Notes: generated by a model not told the origin, from the letters alone. A DNA stretch of 64,000 nucleotides from Ruminococcus sp. (GCF_016283395.1 NZ_JAEEMU010000034.1:1-64000), one strand, 5' to 3'. Counted from the first letter of the stretch, positions 1 to 8,207 are shown. Program-made: numbers and translations.

Positions 1-435
1 GTTGATTTCGAGCACAACAGCAGCGGAGCAAAGGGATATTACAGCTACGGCGAACAGCGTATAGTGATACAGGAGAATCTTAGCGGCGCACAAGCCGTTA
101 AGACTGCTATACATGAATGCGCTCACGCCCTGCTGCACGATCCCGATAAAAAGCTTCCAACGGCAAATACTTCCCGAAGCGATAAGGAAGTACAGGCTGA
201 ATCGGTGGCATATATCGTGGCTTCAAGGTATGGTATCGATACAAGTGATTACAGTTTCCCATATATAGCCTCTTGGAGTCAGGGAAAGCAGCTTGAACAG
301 CTCAACCGCTTCCTTAATGAGATACAGGAGACTGCAAGGACAATATGTGATGCCATTGACGCAGAGCTTCAGACTTTATCCGAAAATCAAACAGAGGAAC
401 TGACCGAGGACGAGAGCCTCGGTCTTGCTATGTAA
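1..435 (+). CDS. ArdC-like zinc metallopeptidase, C-terminal part (5' end cut by window)
   Basis: The frame is open from base 1 and stops at 435, so the start lies outside the window. The visible 144 residues hold a zincin motif: HECAH at residues 38-42 with a likely third ligand in the AESVAY stretch (Glu67). This arrangement is known from ArdC-type and ImmA/IrrE-like proteins carried by mobile elements, where an upstream single-strand-DNA-binding domain often precedes it. A role in protecting incoming DNA, or in cleaving a regulator, is inferred only. The protein ends in an acidic tail followed by SLGLAM, similar to tails of other proteins in this element. The next gene follows after a strong AGGAGG site, so the two are probably one operon. 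Confidence 0.75.
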   Translation, partial: VDFEHNSSGAKGYYSYGEQRIVIQENLSGAQAVKTAIHECAHALLHDPDKKLPTANTSRSDKEVQAESVAYIVASRYGIDTSDYSFPYIASWSQGKQLEQLNRFLNEIQETARTICDAIDAELQTLSENQTEELTEDESLGLAM

Positions 436-447
436 GGAGGAATATTT

Positions 448-1461
448 ATGATAGGCATTCTGATAAAAAACAATGAAAAAACACTATTCACAGGACTGCC
501 AAAGGAAACCGAAAAACTTGAAAAACAGCTTGCAGGTATCGGACTGAATGTACCTCTGCAAGAAGTAAACCTTTCAAATCATAATGATATCGGGTATGAG
601 CTTGAGATATATGCCCAGAGTCAGATCGACATGGAGGTAGCTTCAAGAATAATCCTGCATGATAATATCGGACAGCTTAATGACCTTATGCTGTACATTT
701 CACAGGGGGATTCTGATAAAATGAATGACAGGATATGTGAAAGCCATGCTGAAACGATCTCAGACCTATACAGCGAATTAACGACTCCGCCTGAGATCGA
801 GACTACAGATAAGCTCGTTATAAGAACTACGATGAACTATAAGGCAAATTTTTATGAGCCTGCCGACTGTATCGTTGAGAAAGCTATAGCTATTCCGCAT
901 GAGGAATACAGCGCACTTATCAATATTACTGATAACTGCTATGATTTTATCGCTGATAATCAGGAGTGTATGTATTACGATAAGGATAATAACAGTCATT
1001 GCCTCCTCATATATGACGAGGCAAGCGGAGACGGGCTACTGATAAATGCAGACGGCTGCAATTTTGCTAAGTATTCGGCATTTGTTCCTCATGCAAAGGA
1101 AATGATAGAACAGCACGACTTGGAGCTGAGTGGACTTAAAAATGTGAAAGCTCCCATTACTGAGAGCGAGAAAAGGCTCCTTGACATCATATCGAGTGCC
1201 GCAGACAGGATAGCGACCTTCGCTCACATCGGACAAAGGGAGTTTACCATAGAAGATGTTCTCAATGAACTGGATTGCGACTACCACGATATAAAGAGAA
1301 TGATACGTGATTCAGCCGCTGAAATATTGAAAGAAAAGACGAATATATCAGCTGTTGAGGTAAGTGATCTTGATCTCCCATTTCAACCCGATATCACAGT
1401 AACAATTACAGAGAATCAGGATATGACCGCTGATGAAGGACTTGGCGGCATTTCTTTTTAG
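448..1461 (+). CDS. ArdA-like / DUF6329-type ICE accessory protein
   Basis: A 337-residue soluble protein begun at an ATG after an AAGGAGG site. Residues 1-100 resemble an ArdA half (leucine-rich segment LEKQLAGIGL, then a helical LNDLMLYI segment). Residues 120-215 resemble the DUF6329 family, with the CLLIYDEASGDGLLINADG block typical of ICE proteins. ArdA proteins are acidic DNA mimics that block type I restriction enzymes; whether this hybrid does so is inferred. It ends DEGLGGISF, and the same LGGISF ending survives in a gene fragment at 3527-3574. The 3' end lies in a 103-base sequence that is repeated at 3557-3659. Confidence 0.6.
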   Translation: MIGILIKNNEKTLFTGLPKETEKLEKQLAGIGLNVPLQEVNLSNHNDIGYELEIYAQSQIDMEVASRIILHDNIGQLNDLMLYISQGDSDKMNDRICESHAETISDLYSELTTPPEIETTDKLVIRTTMNYKANFYEPADCIVEKAIAIPHEEYSALINITDNCYDFIADNQECMYYDKDNNSHCLLIYDEASGDGLLINADGCNFAKYSAFVPHAKEMIEQHDLELSGLKNVKAPITESEKRLLDIISSAADRIATFAHIGQREFTIEDVLNELDCDYHDIKRMIRDSAAEILKEKTNISAVEVSDLDLPFQPDITVTITENQDMTADEGLGGISF

Positions 1462-1546
1462 GAGGTCAACCGTAAAATTTATAAAACTCAAACTATTTTC
1501 CCCTATAATGGTAAAGGGAGAAGCACCATACGAAAATCCATGGGAC
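1444..1546 (+). repeat. Direct repeat copy A flanking the lipoprotein cassette
   Basis: These 103 bases match 3557-3659 at all but about five positions. The repeat covers the last codons of one gene and the first codons of the next (the 151-residue protein at 3585). In copy A the start codon of that next gene has become GTA and the frame dies at 1564, so this copy is non-functional. Confidence 0.9.
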
Positions 1547-1564
1547 GGCAGCGATAACTTGTGA
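1472..1564 (+). pseudogene. Truncated copy of the 5' end of the gene at 3585
   Basis: Thirty codons correspond to the start of the 151-residue protein encoded at 3585 (KFIKLKLFSPIMVKGEAP, then YENPWD). The GTG start of the intact gene is GTA here, and the frame diverges after PWD and stops at TGA 1562-1564. It is a broken remnant left where the AT-rich lipoprotein cassette entered the accessory gene block. Confidence 0.85.
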
Positions 1565-1608
1565 TTGTGTTTTTATTTTAATAAATAGGTATTTATTTTA
1601 AAATTAGG

Positions 1609-1676
1609 TGCAGATTAGGAAAAAAATATGTAAGTTAGGAAATTCTATTGAAAATAAAATATAAAACTGTTATTAT
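1609..1676 (+). promoter_or_regulatory. Promoter P1 with LytTR-type tandem operator
   Basis: Two direct repeats (TGCAGATTAGGAAAA at 1609 and TGTAAGTTAGGAAAT at 1629) lie 20 bases apart. A -35 box TTGAAA starts at 1648, and after 17 bases comes TATTAT (1671-1676). The same layout with identical offsets is found at 27959 (before the LytTR regulator) and at 30086. Two-helical-turn direct repeats just upstream of -35 are the known binding pattern of AgrA-like LytTR regulators. It probably drives the lipoprotein gene at 1927. Confidence 0.8.
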
Positions 1677-1864
1677 ACATATGAGATCATATAGTAATAT
1701 ATAAAATGATAAAAAGATAACTTTGAAAGAAGGTGAAAAAGAAATGTTAAATTGATCAAAATGTGGGTAATAGTTCATTAATAAGAATTAAAATCTATCT
1801 GTATGAGATAATCGAGCAAGTTTTTTTTAAACAATAATTTTAACCGATTTGAAAGGAGTTTTTT

Positions 1865-1933
1865 GTGAAAAAAGTGTTATTTAATGCTGTTTCTTCTGTT
1901 TTAGCTATTTCGCCAAGGGGAATGATATGGTGA
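1865..1933 (+). CDS. Short signal-peptide-like stub upstream of the lipoprotein
   Basis: GTG start after a good GAAAGGAG site, 22 residues (MKKVLFNAVSSVLAISPRGM, then IW), stop TGA overlapping the start of the next gene. It reads like the first part of a secretion signal that has lost its mature protein. It could be a leader for translational coupling or the remnant of a lost secreted partner; similar stubs precede membrane-associated proteins at 14592 and 30320. Confidence 0.4.
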   Translation: MKKVLFNAVSSVLAISPRGMIW

Positions 1934-3255
1934 TTCGAAATTATTGGATAGTAAAAGCTTTTATACTTTTTTTTATATGTATTGTTCCTTTATCAAGTTG
2001 CTATGATAAAAAAAACGAGCATTTACTGCCAAATTGTATAAATGGAAATTCTTTAAAGGTTGAATCAAACAATGGAAAGAAACCTTTTATATATGATGAA
2101 TCACAAGCAATTGTTCTTGATGAAAATGACTATGCCAACGCTCAAATAGTATCACAAACCGATTTTATAACGTTTTATAAACAAGTGATAGATATTAAAG
2201 AAGCGTATCCGAATTTTAACTTTATGGATATTGAACTGCCTAAAGGTTTTACTCCTGTTCATTTTGATGAGAACGGCATGTTATATGGTAATTATGTTAT
2301 TGATGATAATCAAAAGATTGCATCGTATAATTATGGAAATAACATTCTTAGTATACTTGTTGAAAATGAAGATGAAAGTGCTATTTCTATGGTGTATATA
2401 AAGGATAATTATATGATATATATAAAAGATGATAATATTAAATGGCAAGCACCAGAGTATCATTTATATGATTTGAATACAAATGAAGATTTGATATTCT
2501 ATGAATCAGCAATTAATCCTATGACCCAAAGTGCATATTGTATGATTCACTTTAATACTCCAGTTATTATTGATAATAAAATATATTATGATGATATAAT
2601 AAATATCGATGAAAAGAATAAAAAGCATAGGATTATTTATTGTTATGACATTAAAAAAAGAAAACTTGAATTAATGTATGACGATGCTGCTTTACCAAAT
2701 GAATATATGAATAAAATTGCATGGTTTAGTTTGTCAAATGATGAAACCACAGGTGTTTTCTGTAATGAAAATGGAGCTATGTTTAAGCCCAAAACATTAT
2801 TAGGTTCATATTTTTATTCTTATGATAATATTATATCTATTCATGATAATATTTCAGAAAACTCTTTTATACAATTGATAAAAGGGAAAAAAATTGATAC
2901 GGATTTTGATCCTTTAACAGGAGATCCTAAAGATGAAGCTACTACATCTCATGGTTTAAAAATCGTTCGAAATTGTGAAATTGAGCCTATATTACTTACG
3001 GGAAATAATGTTGTAGCGTATGCAACTAATATTTATACCAATGGAAGATATGTAACATGGTATGGATCTTATATCGGATCTCCTATGTTTTATGATGTTC
3101 AAAAAGATATAGTTGTCAAAATAGATTTTTTGGATGATATTAAAGATAAAAACGATATCTTTTATTGGTTTAAAGTATCTAATAACAAGCTATTTCTTAG
3201 TTATGGTACTTATTCGGATGATTCGTTAAGATATATGATTATATCTTTAAAATAA
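1927..3255 (+). CDS. Lipoprotein of unknown function (442 aa), LytTR-controlled cargo
   Basis: The N-terminus is a lipoprotein signal: positive charges, a hydrophobic core and the lipobox LSSC near residue 25, so the mature protein should be anchored outside the cell membrane. The rest is rich in Asp, Asn, Ile and Tyr with many short alternating strands (for instance MVYIKDNYMIYIKDD), which suggests a beta-propeller or other all-beta fold; no family was recognised. Base composition is far more AT-rich than the flanking genes. It sits between the two copies of a 103-base direct repeat, behind promoter P1, and is followed by a terminator at 3449. An immunity or surface-recognition function is possible but unproven. 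Confidence 0.7.
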   Translation: MVIRNYWIVKAFILFFICIVPLSSCYDKKNEHLLPNCINGNSLKVESNNGKKPFIYDESQAIVLDENDYANAQIVSQTDFITFYKQVIDIKEAYPNFNFMDIELPKGFTPVHFDENGMLYGNYVIDDNQKIASYNYGNNILSILVENEDESAISMVYIKDNYMIYIKDDNIKWQAPEYHLYDLNTNEDLIFYESAINPMTQSAYCMIHFNTPVIIDNKIYYDDIINIDEKNKKHRIIYCYDIKKRKLELMYDDAALPNEYMNKIAWFSLSNDETTGVFCNENGAMFKPKTLLGSYFYSYDNIISIHDNISENSFIQLIKGKKIDTDFDPLTGDPKDEATTSHGLKIVRNCEIEPILLTGNNVVAYATNIYTNGRYVTWYGSYIGSPMFYDVQKDIVVKIDFLDDIKDKNDIFYWFKVSNNKLFLSYGTYSDDSLRYMIISLK

Positions 3256-3448
3256 GCATGGTTAATATATTTCTATAATTAAAAATATCAAACAAAGAAT
3301 TTATAAAAAGATTTTTTGCTTATTGGTAATATTAGTGAGTATCATAATCATTAGGAATAGTCAGAATAATAATATCTAAGTTGTTAAAGATATATATCAT
3401 TTTTATATTGAAAAATTTAAGAGAAGAATTATTAAATAAGTAGTGAAA

Positions 3449-3483
3449 AGCGGCATGTAGAAGTGTAATACATGCTGCTTTTT
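3449..3483 (+). terminator. Rho-independent terminator after the lipoprotein
   Basis: AGCGGCATGTA (3449-3459) pairs with TACATGCTGCT (3469-3479) with one G-U pair, followed by a T run. The stretch 3256-3448 shows no complete gene; a frame around 3285-3380 encodes a decayed membrane-spanning peptide (FCLLVILVSIIII) without a start codon. Confidence 0.8.
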
Positions 3484-3526
3484 CATGATATTATTAAGTA
3501 ATGTAATTCGATTATATTTAATATAA

Positions 3527-3574
3527 CTGAAGAAAGCCGCTGAGGAAGAAGAACTCGGCGGCATTTCTTTTTAG
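3527..3574 (+). pseudogene. 3' remnant of an accessory gene ending in LGGISF
   Basis: After an in-frame stop at 3524 the frame reads LKKAAEEEELGGISF and stops at 3572-3574. Only the last six residues match the end of the protein at 448-1461; the residues before them differ, so this is the tail of a second, related gene. It marks the right junction of the AT-rich cassette. Confidence 0.7.
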
Positions 3575-3659
3575 GAGGGTAACTGTGAAATTTATAAAAC
3601 TCAAACTATTTTCCCCTATAATGGTAAAGGGAGAAGCACCATACGAAAATCCGTGGGAC
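3557..3659 (+). repeat. Direct repeat copy B flanking the lipoprotein cassette
   Basis: Second copy of the 103-base repeat described at 1444-1546; this copy contains the functional GTG start of the 151-residue gene. The distance between copies is 2113 bases. Confidence 0.9.
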
Positions 3660-4040
3660 AGCGGAGATGATTACCGTTTCCTTATAGAGCGAGAAAAGAA
3701 GAAATGCAGGAAAGAGATATATGTAAGTTCCTGTAATGCGCTTACTCCTGTTTTTCTTCCACTATGCTTTGAAAGCCGCATTTATTCCGCAGTTCCTGAT
3801 ATTGAAGAAAATGACGGCAAACTTATGCTCTGCCTTAATTGTGAATGTTATCGTAAACTTTCGGAAGGGGAGATCGATGAACTCTGCGGATGGTGGGAGA
3901 ATGTAGTTGTCGAAGCAAACGAGAGACTGCATAAAAAGCAGGTAAAAACCAAGGAACTCGGCAGGATAATCATTTATTTGTGGTTTATGAAAGGCTGGAC
4001 AATCGATCCCGTGTTTCCTGTAAATAAAGGAGGAAGATAA
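3585..4040 (+). CDS. ICE accessory protein of unknown function (151 aa)
   Basis: GTG start after AGGAGGGTAACT. No family was recognised with certainty. The protein contains paired cysteines (CLNCEC near residue 85), a Trp-rich segment (CGWWENVVVEANERL) and a hydrophobic C-terminal stretch (IIIYLWFMKGW), and lacks a signal peptide. It opens a tightly packed run of short genes (next start one base after its stop) typical of the accessory block of Clostridia conjugative elements. Its 5' end is duplicated upstream at 1472-1564. Confidence 0.6.
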   Translation: MKFIKLKLFSPIMVKGEAPYENPWDSGDDYRFLIEREKKKCRKEIYVSSCNALTPVFLPLCFESRIYSAVPDIEENDGKLMLCLNCECYRKLSEGEIDELCGWWENVVVEANERLHKKQVKTKELGRIIIYLWFMKGWTIDPVFPVNKGGR

Positions 4041-4041
4041 T

Positions 4042-4311
4042 ATGAATATTCCAAGCAAAAATGAAGTCGAAAGAATACGCAGGCAGTATCCTGCAGGTAC
4101 AAGAATATGCTGCGATCATATGCCAGATGATCCTCGACCTGTTCCTTCTGGAACTATGGGAACTGTTATTGGAGTTGATGATATATGCAGCATTATGATG
4201 AAATGGGATAACGGGCAAGGGCTTTCCCTCGTTCCCGGCGTTGACAGCTTTCATACTGTTTCACAGGAAGAAAACATATCCGAAGTACCTGACATGGGGA
4301 TGCAGCTATGA
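4042..4311 (+). CDS. DUF4314 domain protein
   Basis: An 89-residue protein with the family core YPAGTRI, then SGTMGTVIGVDD, then MKWDNGQGLSLVPGVDSF, which matches the small SH3-like barrel family DUF4314 common in conjugative elements of Firmicutes. The function is not established; such folds often bind nucleic acid or protein partners. It has an AGGAGG site and overlaps the next start by four bases, so translation is coupled. Confidence 0.75.
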   Translation: MNIPSKNEVERIRRQYPAGTRICCDHMPDDPRPVPSGTMGTVIGVDDICSIMMKWDNGQGLSLVPGVDSFHTVSQEENISEVPDMGMQL

Positions 4312-4658
4312 AAGTAAACGCCGCAGAAGAAAGCTTCGAGCTTATGGATATGCTTGGACAACGTGTGCTGTTCACAAATATGAGAGTTGACCGTGATACG
4401 ATTCCTCAAGACTTGTATGTATATGATGTCAGGCACGATGATGACTGTAAAGGAGAGATATGCGAAATTAAGCCGTCTGTAATGGTCAACCACTGGGGTA
4501 CGATAATCTGTAAAGAGCCTATAGAAATGGACGAGGTCTGGCACAGCAAGTTTGTTGATAAAGATGATTATAGTTATCTCGGTGATAGCGTAAAGCTTGA
4601 TGAATATATAAATACGGACTGTTATGAAGAAGAGTCCGAGGAAATGGAGATGAGATAA
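4308..4658 (+). CDS. LPD28-type polyvalent-protein-associated domain protein
   Basis: 116 residues. The blocks VLFTNMRVDRDTIPQDLYVY and DVRHDDDCKGEICEIKPSVM followed by VNHWGTIICKEPIE are those I associate with the LPD28 family, domains often found within large polyvalent proteins of phages and conjugative elements and here encoded alone. The function is unknown; a role in early establishment in a new host is usually proposed. It ends in a strongly acidic tail and overlaps its neighbour by one base. Confidence 0.65.
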   Translation: MKVNAAEESFELMDMLGQRVLFTNMRVDRDTIPQDLYVYDVRHDDDCKGEICEIKPSVMVNHWGTIICKEPIEMDEVWHSKFVDKDDYSYLGDSVKLDEYINTDCYEEESEEMEMR

Positions 4659-4903
4659 TGGCAGAAAGAAAAAGACCAATGTGTCCCATAATAGGAGCTG
4701 ACGGCAATATATTCAATTTGCTCGGAATAGCCTCAAGGACACTGAAAAACAACGGAATGGCAGAGGAAGCTGCGGAGATGTATGATCGCGTAACTTCTTC
4801 GGGAAGCTATAACGAAGCCCTCTGTATCATCACAGAGTACATTGAACCCTGCAGAGAAGAAGATATGCAGGAAGAAAGCGATTGCTTATCCCAGCAGTTT
4901 TGA
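4658..4903 (+). CDS. Small ICE accessory protein (81 aa)
   Basis: Short soluble protein with a conserved-looking N-terminus (CPIIGADGNIFNLLGIASRT) and a helical middle (AAEMYDRVTSSGSYNEAL), ending in an acidic tail. Genes with this opening occur beside LPD28 and DUF4314 genes in related elements, but no function is known. Translationally coupled to the upstream gene. Confidence 0.6.
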   Translation: MAERKRPMCPIIGADGNIFNLLGIASRTLKNNGMAEEAAEMYDRVTSSGSYNEALCIITEYIEPCREEDMQEESDCLSQQF

Positions 4904-5022
4904 CTGTTGTTAATATATATGTTTCAAAAACAGCGACGGCTCGGCGCATAGCCAATCTCGGAGCGATAAAGGAGGAATGAAATATGAATACGTCCTGATA
5001 CTCTTTGAGGGAAGGAGGTCGT

Positions 5023-5220
5023 ATGCAGACACGCAAAAGATACGAAAAAGCAAGCGTTGTGCTTTGCGGCGATATACCGTCAATGCTGAAAAGAGCAAAG
5101 ACAGTCTTATCATGTAAGCAGTACCGTGAGCTTTGTATCGCCGTCAATGAGGCGGCAGACTATACTACTAAGAAAGGAATGATAATCGCCTGTTTAAAGG
5201 CAAAGAAAAATAATTTGTAA
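5023..5220 (+). CDS. Small basic protein of unknown function (65 aa)
   Basis: ATG at 5023 chosen because it follows GGAAGGAGG at a proper distance; a TTG at 5005 in frame is less likely. The product is basic (MQTRKRYEKAS start, KKNNL end) and mostly helical, with no recognised domain. It ends at the terminator at 5219, closing this sub-operon. Confidence 0.5.
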   Translation: MQTRKRYEKASVVLCGDIPSMLKRAKTVLSCKQYRELCIAVNEAADYTTKKGMIIACLKAKKNNL

Positions 5221-5266
5221 GCCGCTTGTCGGGAGCAGAAATATTCCGTACAGGCGGCTTTTTCTG
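5219..5266 (+). terminator. Terminator between accessory genes
   Basis: AAGCCGCTTGT (5219-5229) pairs with ACAGGCGGCTT (5250-5260) with one G-U pair, and a T-rich run follows. The 20-base loop can form its own small stem. Confidence 0.7.
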
Positions 5267-5300
5267 TTTCCAACGTATTAAAGCGGCGGAAAGGAGTTGT

Positions 5301-6134
5301 ATGAATAGTTTTATGTCATGGGTGGGAGGCAAAAAGTCTCTCCGCGACAAGATATTGATACGATTTCCGCTTGATTATGGGAGGTATATAGAAGTTTTCG
5401 GCGGTGCAGGCTGGGTACTGTTCCATAAAACGCCCGAAACCTTTGAGGTATTCAATGACGCCAACAGCAACCTTGTGAACCTTTACCGTTGTGTCAGACA
5501 GAATGCCAGAAAACTAATATACAAGCTCAGATACATGATAAATGCCCGTGATGAATTTCGTTGTATAGTTCATCAGCGCAGGAGAGGCCTTTTTACACGA
5601 TTCCATGACTATGACAGAGCAGCCAGGTTCTACTACCTTATACAGTATAGCTACGGCCATAAAACTGACCAATACTGCTGCAAACCTGTTTCCATGTGGA
5701 AGAAGTTTCCAATTATCGAAAGAGCCGCAGAAAGGCTTCAGACAGTCGCAATTGAGAACAGGGACTTTGAGGAACTCATAAAGCTCTATGACAGACCTGA
5801 CAGTTTCTTCTACTGCGATCCGCCGTACTATGATACGGAGAGCTTCTATAAAGATGTTGACTTCACAAGAGAAGATCATATAAGGCTTAGGAATACCCTG
5901 CTCGAATGTGAGGGAAAGTTCCTTGTATCGTATAACGACTGCCCTGAGATAAGAGAACTGTGGGATATCCAAGGCATATATATCGAGGAAGTGGTAAGAC
6001 CTAATAATCTTGCTTTGCGGTATGAAAACGGCGCTGAATATCGCGAAGTATTTATCAGCAATTACGATACGTCCGAAAGACGTAATTTAAACCGTCAGCT
6101 GTCATTTCTTGACGATGACGAGGAAGGATTTTAA
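5301..6134 (+). CDS. D12-class N6-adenine DNA methyltransferase (Dam-like)
   Basis: Start placed at ATG 5301 after AAAGGAG, giving 277 residues. It carries the SAM-binding motif EVFGGAGWVLF (about residues 31-41) and the catalytic DPPY (about 173-176, in FFYCDPPYYDTE), both intact, with the target-recognition part between them, as in Dam and M.DpnIIA. It should methylate adenines in a short target such as GATC (target inferred). No restriction partner is adjacent, so it is an orphan methylase that probably protects the element during entry. The C-terminus LSFLDDDEEGF resembles an acidic protein-interaction tail. Confidence 0.85.
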   Translation: MNSFMSWVGGKKSLRDKILIRFPLDYGRYIEVFGGAGWVLFHKTPETFEVFNDANSNLVNLYRCVRQNARKLIYKLRYMINARDEFRCIVHQRRRGLFTRFHDYDRAARFYYLIQYSYGHKTDQYCCKPVSMWKKFPIIERAAERLQTVAIENRDFEELIKLYDRPDSFFYCDPPYYDTESFYKDVDFTREDHIRLRNTLLECEGKFLVSYNDCPEIRELWDIQGIYIEEVVRPNNLALRYENGAEYREVFISNYDTSERRNLNRQLSFLDDDEEGF

Positions 6135-6135
6135 T

Positions 6136-6342
6136 ATGAAAAAGATAATTCACACCATAGGCTTTGTTGATGACAACGATGATATTGTTATCATGGGAAT
6201 CATACACGAAGCCAATACAGCGAATGTCATACGTCTTGTTCTAAATGAGGAAGATGTGACGGTACAGCAGCTTGAGGGAAGAACTGGTATACCAGAAATA
6301 CCGCCCGACCTCATAATCAGTATCTTAAAGGGCGGTTCATGA
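6136..6342 (+). CDS. Small accessory protein (68 aa)
   Basis: ATG 6136 is preferred over an in-frame upstream start at 6109 because of the AGGAAGGAT site before it. The acidic protein (GFVDDNDDIVIMGI) has no recognised family. It overlaps the next gene by four bases and so belongs to the same operon. Confidence 0.5.
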   Translation: MKKIIHTIGFVDDNDDIVIMGIIHEANTANVIRLVLNEEDVTVQQLEGRTGIPEIPPDLIISILKGGS

Positions 6343-7361
6343 TGAATGATAAACTGAAAATGCTTGACAGAAGCAAATGTGTCGCAGACGATAACGAATA
6401 TGCAGGAAAGCTGCTGATAATAAAGACGTCGTCGCTGAAAGAGGAATTCCGACAGCCGTATTTTCAGTATTTCTATGCAACAAGTGGCTTCGGCTGTTAT
6501 CCTGATAAGCTCGGCGGAAAGGTCTTCGGAAAGTTTCTTGCTGACGGTGAGGAATGCTGTTTCCGCAGAAGCGATTTCATGGGAGTGGCTGATAAAGAGA
6601 AGCTGCCGCAGTGGGCGAAAACAAGGATTGAACAGTTTACCTCACCTAAAATGCGTATAAGGGTATTTCAGATTGACGACTGCAAGGATAAAAACAAGCG
6701 TATGTTTATGAGCTATGAAAATGTCATGAAAAGCGCAAACGTTGATCCTGAAATATACCATCAGGTATACGGCGGCGTAGTAAACTGCTCGGATATCGAA
6801 AGCGTTTTTTCACTCTGCAATACTGAATGTCCTCCTGGATATTATGGGCATTCAATGTCGGTAAGCGATGTCGTAGAGATATGTGATGGCAACGATAAGG
6901 GCTTCTATTACTGCGACCATATCGGCTTTCAGAAGATAGACTTTGATATATCAAAGGTTGAACGCAGTGATATGCTGAGAGTTCTTATCTGCGAGACAGG
7001 CAAAGAGCCTTATGAAGCCGAGATACGCGATGAGCTGAAAGCCAAGCAGAATGTAGTCGGAGGTCTTATCGAGCCTGTATATTTTGCAGAAGATAATAAT
7101 GCCCTGATATATTGCGATGAGGAGTTTTTGCTGAAAGGCTGTGAGCCTAATCGAAATGCAGGCGTTGTTACTATTCACGGTACATTTATGGTGGTTGGCA
7201 ATGGCGAAAATGAGTACGGCGAGGGTATTGAAGTCTCGCTTACAGATGAGCAGATAAAAAAATACTCTGAAATGTTCAGATATCCGCTGATATACATGAC
7301 AAATGAAGAACTTGCCGATAATCAGGTAGAAGAACAGGACGATGGCATTTCTCAGGTATAG
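6339..7361 (+). CDS. YodL and DUF3846 domain protein
   Basis: 340 residues in three parts. Residues 20-90 form an N-terminal module of unknown type (QPYFQYFYATSGFGCYPDKL). Residues about 105-215 match the YodL domain (RIRVFQIDDCKDKNKRMFMS, VYGGVVNCSDIESVF). Residues about 220-320 match DUF3846 (PEPVYFAEDNN-like block, ending NEYGEGIEVSLTDEQI). Such combinations are common in Clostridia ICEs and belong to the polyvalent-protein world; no biochemical activity is established. The tail EEQDDGISQV is acidic. Starts ATGATG, coupled to the gene before. Confidence 0.7.
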   Translation: MMNDKLKMLDRSKCVADDNEYAGKLLIIKTSSLKEEFRQPYFQYFYATSGFGCYPDKLGGKVFGKFLADGEECCFRRSDFMGVADKEKLPQWAKTRIEQFTSPKMRIRVFQIDDCKDKNKRMFMSYENVMKSANVDPEIYHQVYGGVVNCSDIESVFSLCNTECPPGYYGHSMSVSDVVEICDGNDKGFYYCDHIGFQKIDFDISKVERSDMLRVLICETGKEPYEAEIRDELKAKQNVVGGLIEPVYFAEDNNALIYCDEEFLLKGCEPNRNAGVVTIHGTFMVVGNGENEYGEGIEVSLTDEQIKKYSEMFRYPLIYMTNEELADNQVEEQDDGISQV

Positions 7362-7370
7362 GAGGTGTCA

Positions 7371-7508
7371 ATGAAAGAAGAAGTATTTATACCGTCTCCT
7401 CTTGCAGAACAGCTTGAGGAAGCTGCCGCTGAACAGAAAGTGACAGTAGACGAGTTCGCTGAAAATGCGATAAGGAAATTTTTAAGGAGTGAAAATAATG
7501 GCAGATGA
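7371..7508 (+). CDS. Short ribbon-helix-helix-like protein (45 aa)
   Basis: ATG at 7371 follows AGGAGGTGTCA; the frame stops at TGA 7506-7508, inside the next gene. The product (EVFIPSPLAEQLEEAAAEQK, VTVDEFAENAIRKFL) has the strand plus two-helix pattern of a MetJ/Arc-type DNA-binding domain. It could bind DNA as a dimer and may pair with the following two-domain protein, with which it is translationally coupled. Confidence 0.55.
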   Translation: MKEEVFIPSPLAEQLEEAAAEQKVTVDEFAENAIRKFLRSENNGR

Positions 7509-8076
7509 GAAAAAGGGCATAACCGTAAAGATAGATGCCGACTTACACGCAGAGATCAGAGAATATATAGAGTCAAAGGGAATGACAATGGCTGAATTCG
7601 TATCGCAGGCACTCTACAATGAACTGCACCCGAAGATACAGCCGCAGGAGGTGAAAAATATGGGTCCCATGAGAACAATGGCATTCCAGATGCCTGAAGA
7701 AATGTTTCAGAGGCTGAAGGACTATCTGCATGAGCATAACATGACACAGAAGGAGTTTGTCCTTGGACTTGTGGAGGCGGAGCTTAACAGGGATCAGGAG
7801 CTGAAAAATGCTCAGACAGTTGCCGTTGATGAAACTGTAAGCGAAGATAAAGCTGAGATCATCGGCGAGGAACTTGAAGATATCAAAGAACCAGATGAGG
7901 ATGAAGAACTCGACAATGACGAATCCGAGGATGAGGACTTCGACGAGAATATGGACGATATCGAGGAGCCTGACGAAGATGAAGAACTCGACGATGTAGA
8001 ATCAGAGGACGAGAACGAAGAACTCAGCGATGATGAAACAGAAGTCGAAGATGAGGATTTTTCAATGGCTATGTAA
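7498..8076 (+). CDS. Double ribbon-helix-helix protein with highly acidic repeat tail
   Basis: ATG 7498 with AAGGAG at the right distance; 192 residues. Residues 6-45 (ITVKIDADLHAEIREYIESK) and about 55-100 (MAFQMPEEMFQRLKDYLHEH) are two RHH-like units. From about residue 115 the chain is almost all Glu/Asp and carries an internal repeat (EPDEDEELD occurs twice, about 27 residues apart). It ends EDEDFSMAM. Known RHH proteins bind operators or oriT; the acidic tail could mimic DNA or block non-specific binding. These roles are inference. Confidence 0.65.
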   Translation: MADEKKGITVKIDADLHAEIREYIESKGMTMAEFVSQALYNELHPKIQPQEVKNMGPMRTMAFQMPEEMFQRLKDYLHEHNMTQKEFVLGLVEAELNRDQELKNAQTVAVDETVSEDKAEIIGEELEDIKEPDEDEELDNDESEDEDFDENMDDIEEPDEDEELDDVESEDENEELSDDETEVEDEDFSMAM

Positions 8077-8207
8077 GCAGTAATTATCCGTCTTTGTCCC
8101 ACAGGTCAAAAACAAACGGTGCAATTTGGTGGTTAGGTCGATTTTTCGGCAGAATTATAGACATCCCCGAATATTTGTGGTATGGTGATAAAAAACACAA
8201 AGGGGGT

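Noticed and set aside
1677..1864. Search for a peptide gene or a transposase in the AT-rich cassette
   Set aside because: Only three- to five-codon frames follow the -10 box; no transposase motif or terminal inverted repeat was found.
7812..8102. Minus-strand frame encoding an almost pure Ser-rich protein
   Set aside because: It is the antisense of the acidic Glu/Asp tail of the RHH protein; codon bias alone explains it and there is no ribosome site.
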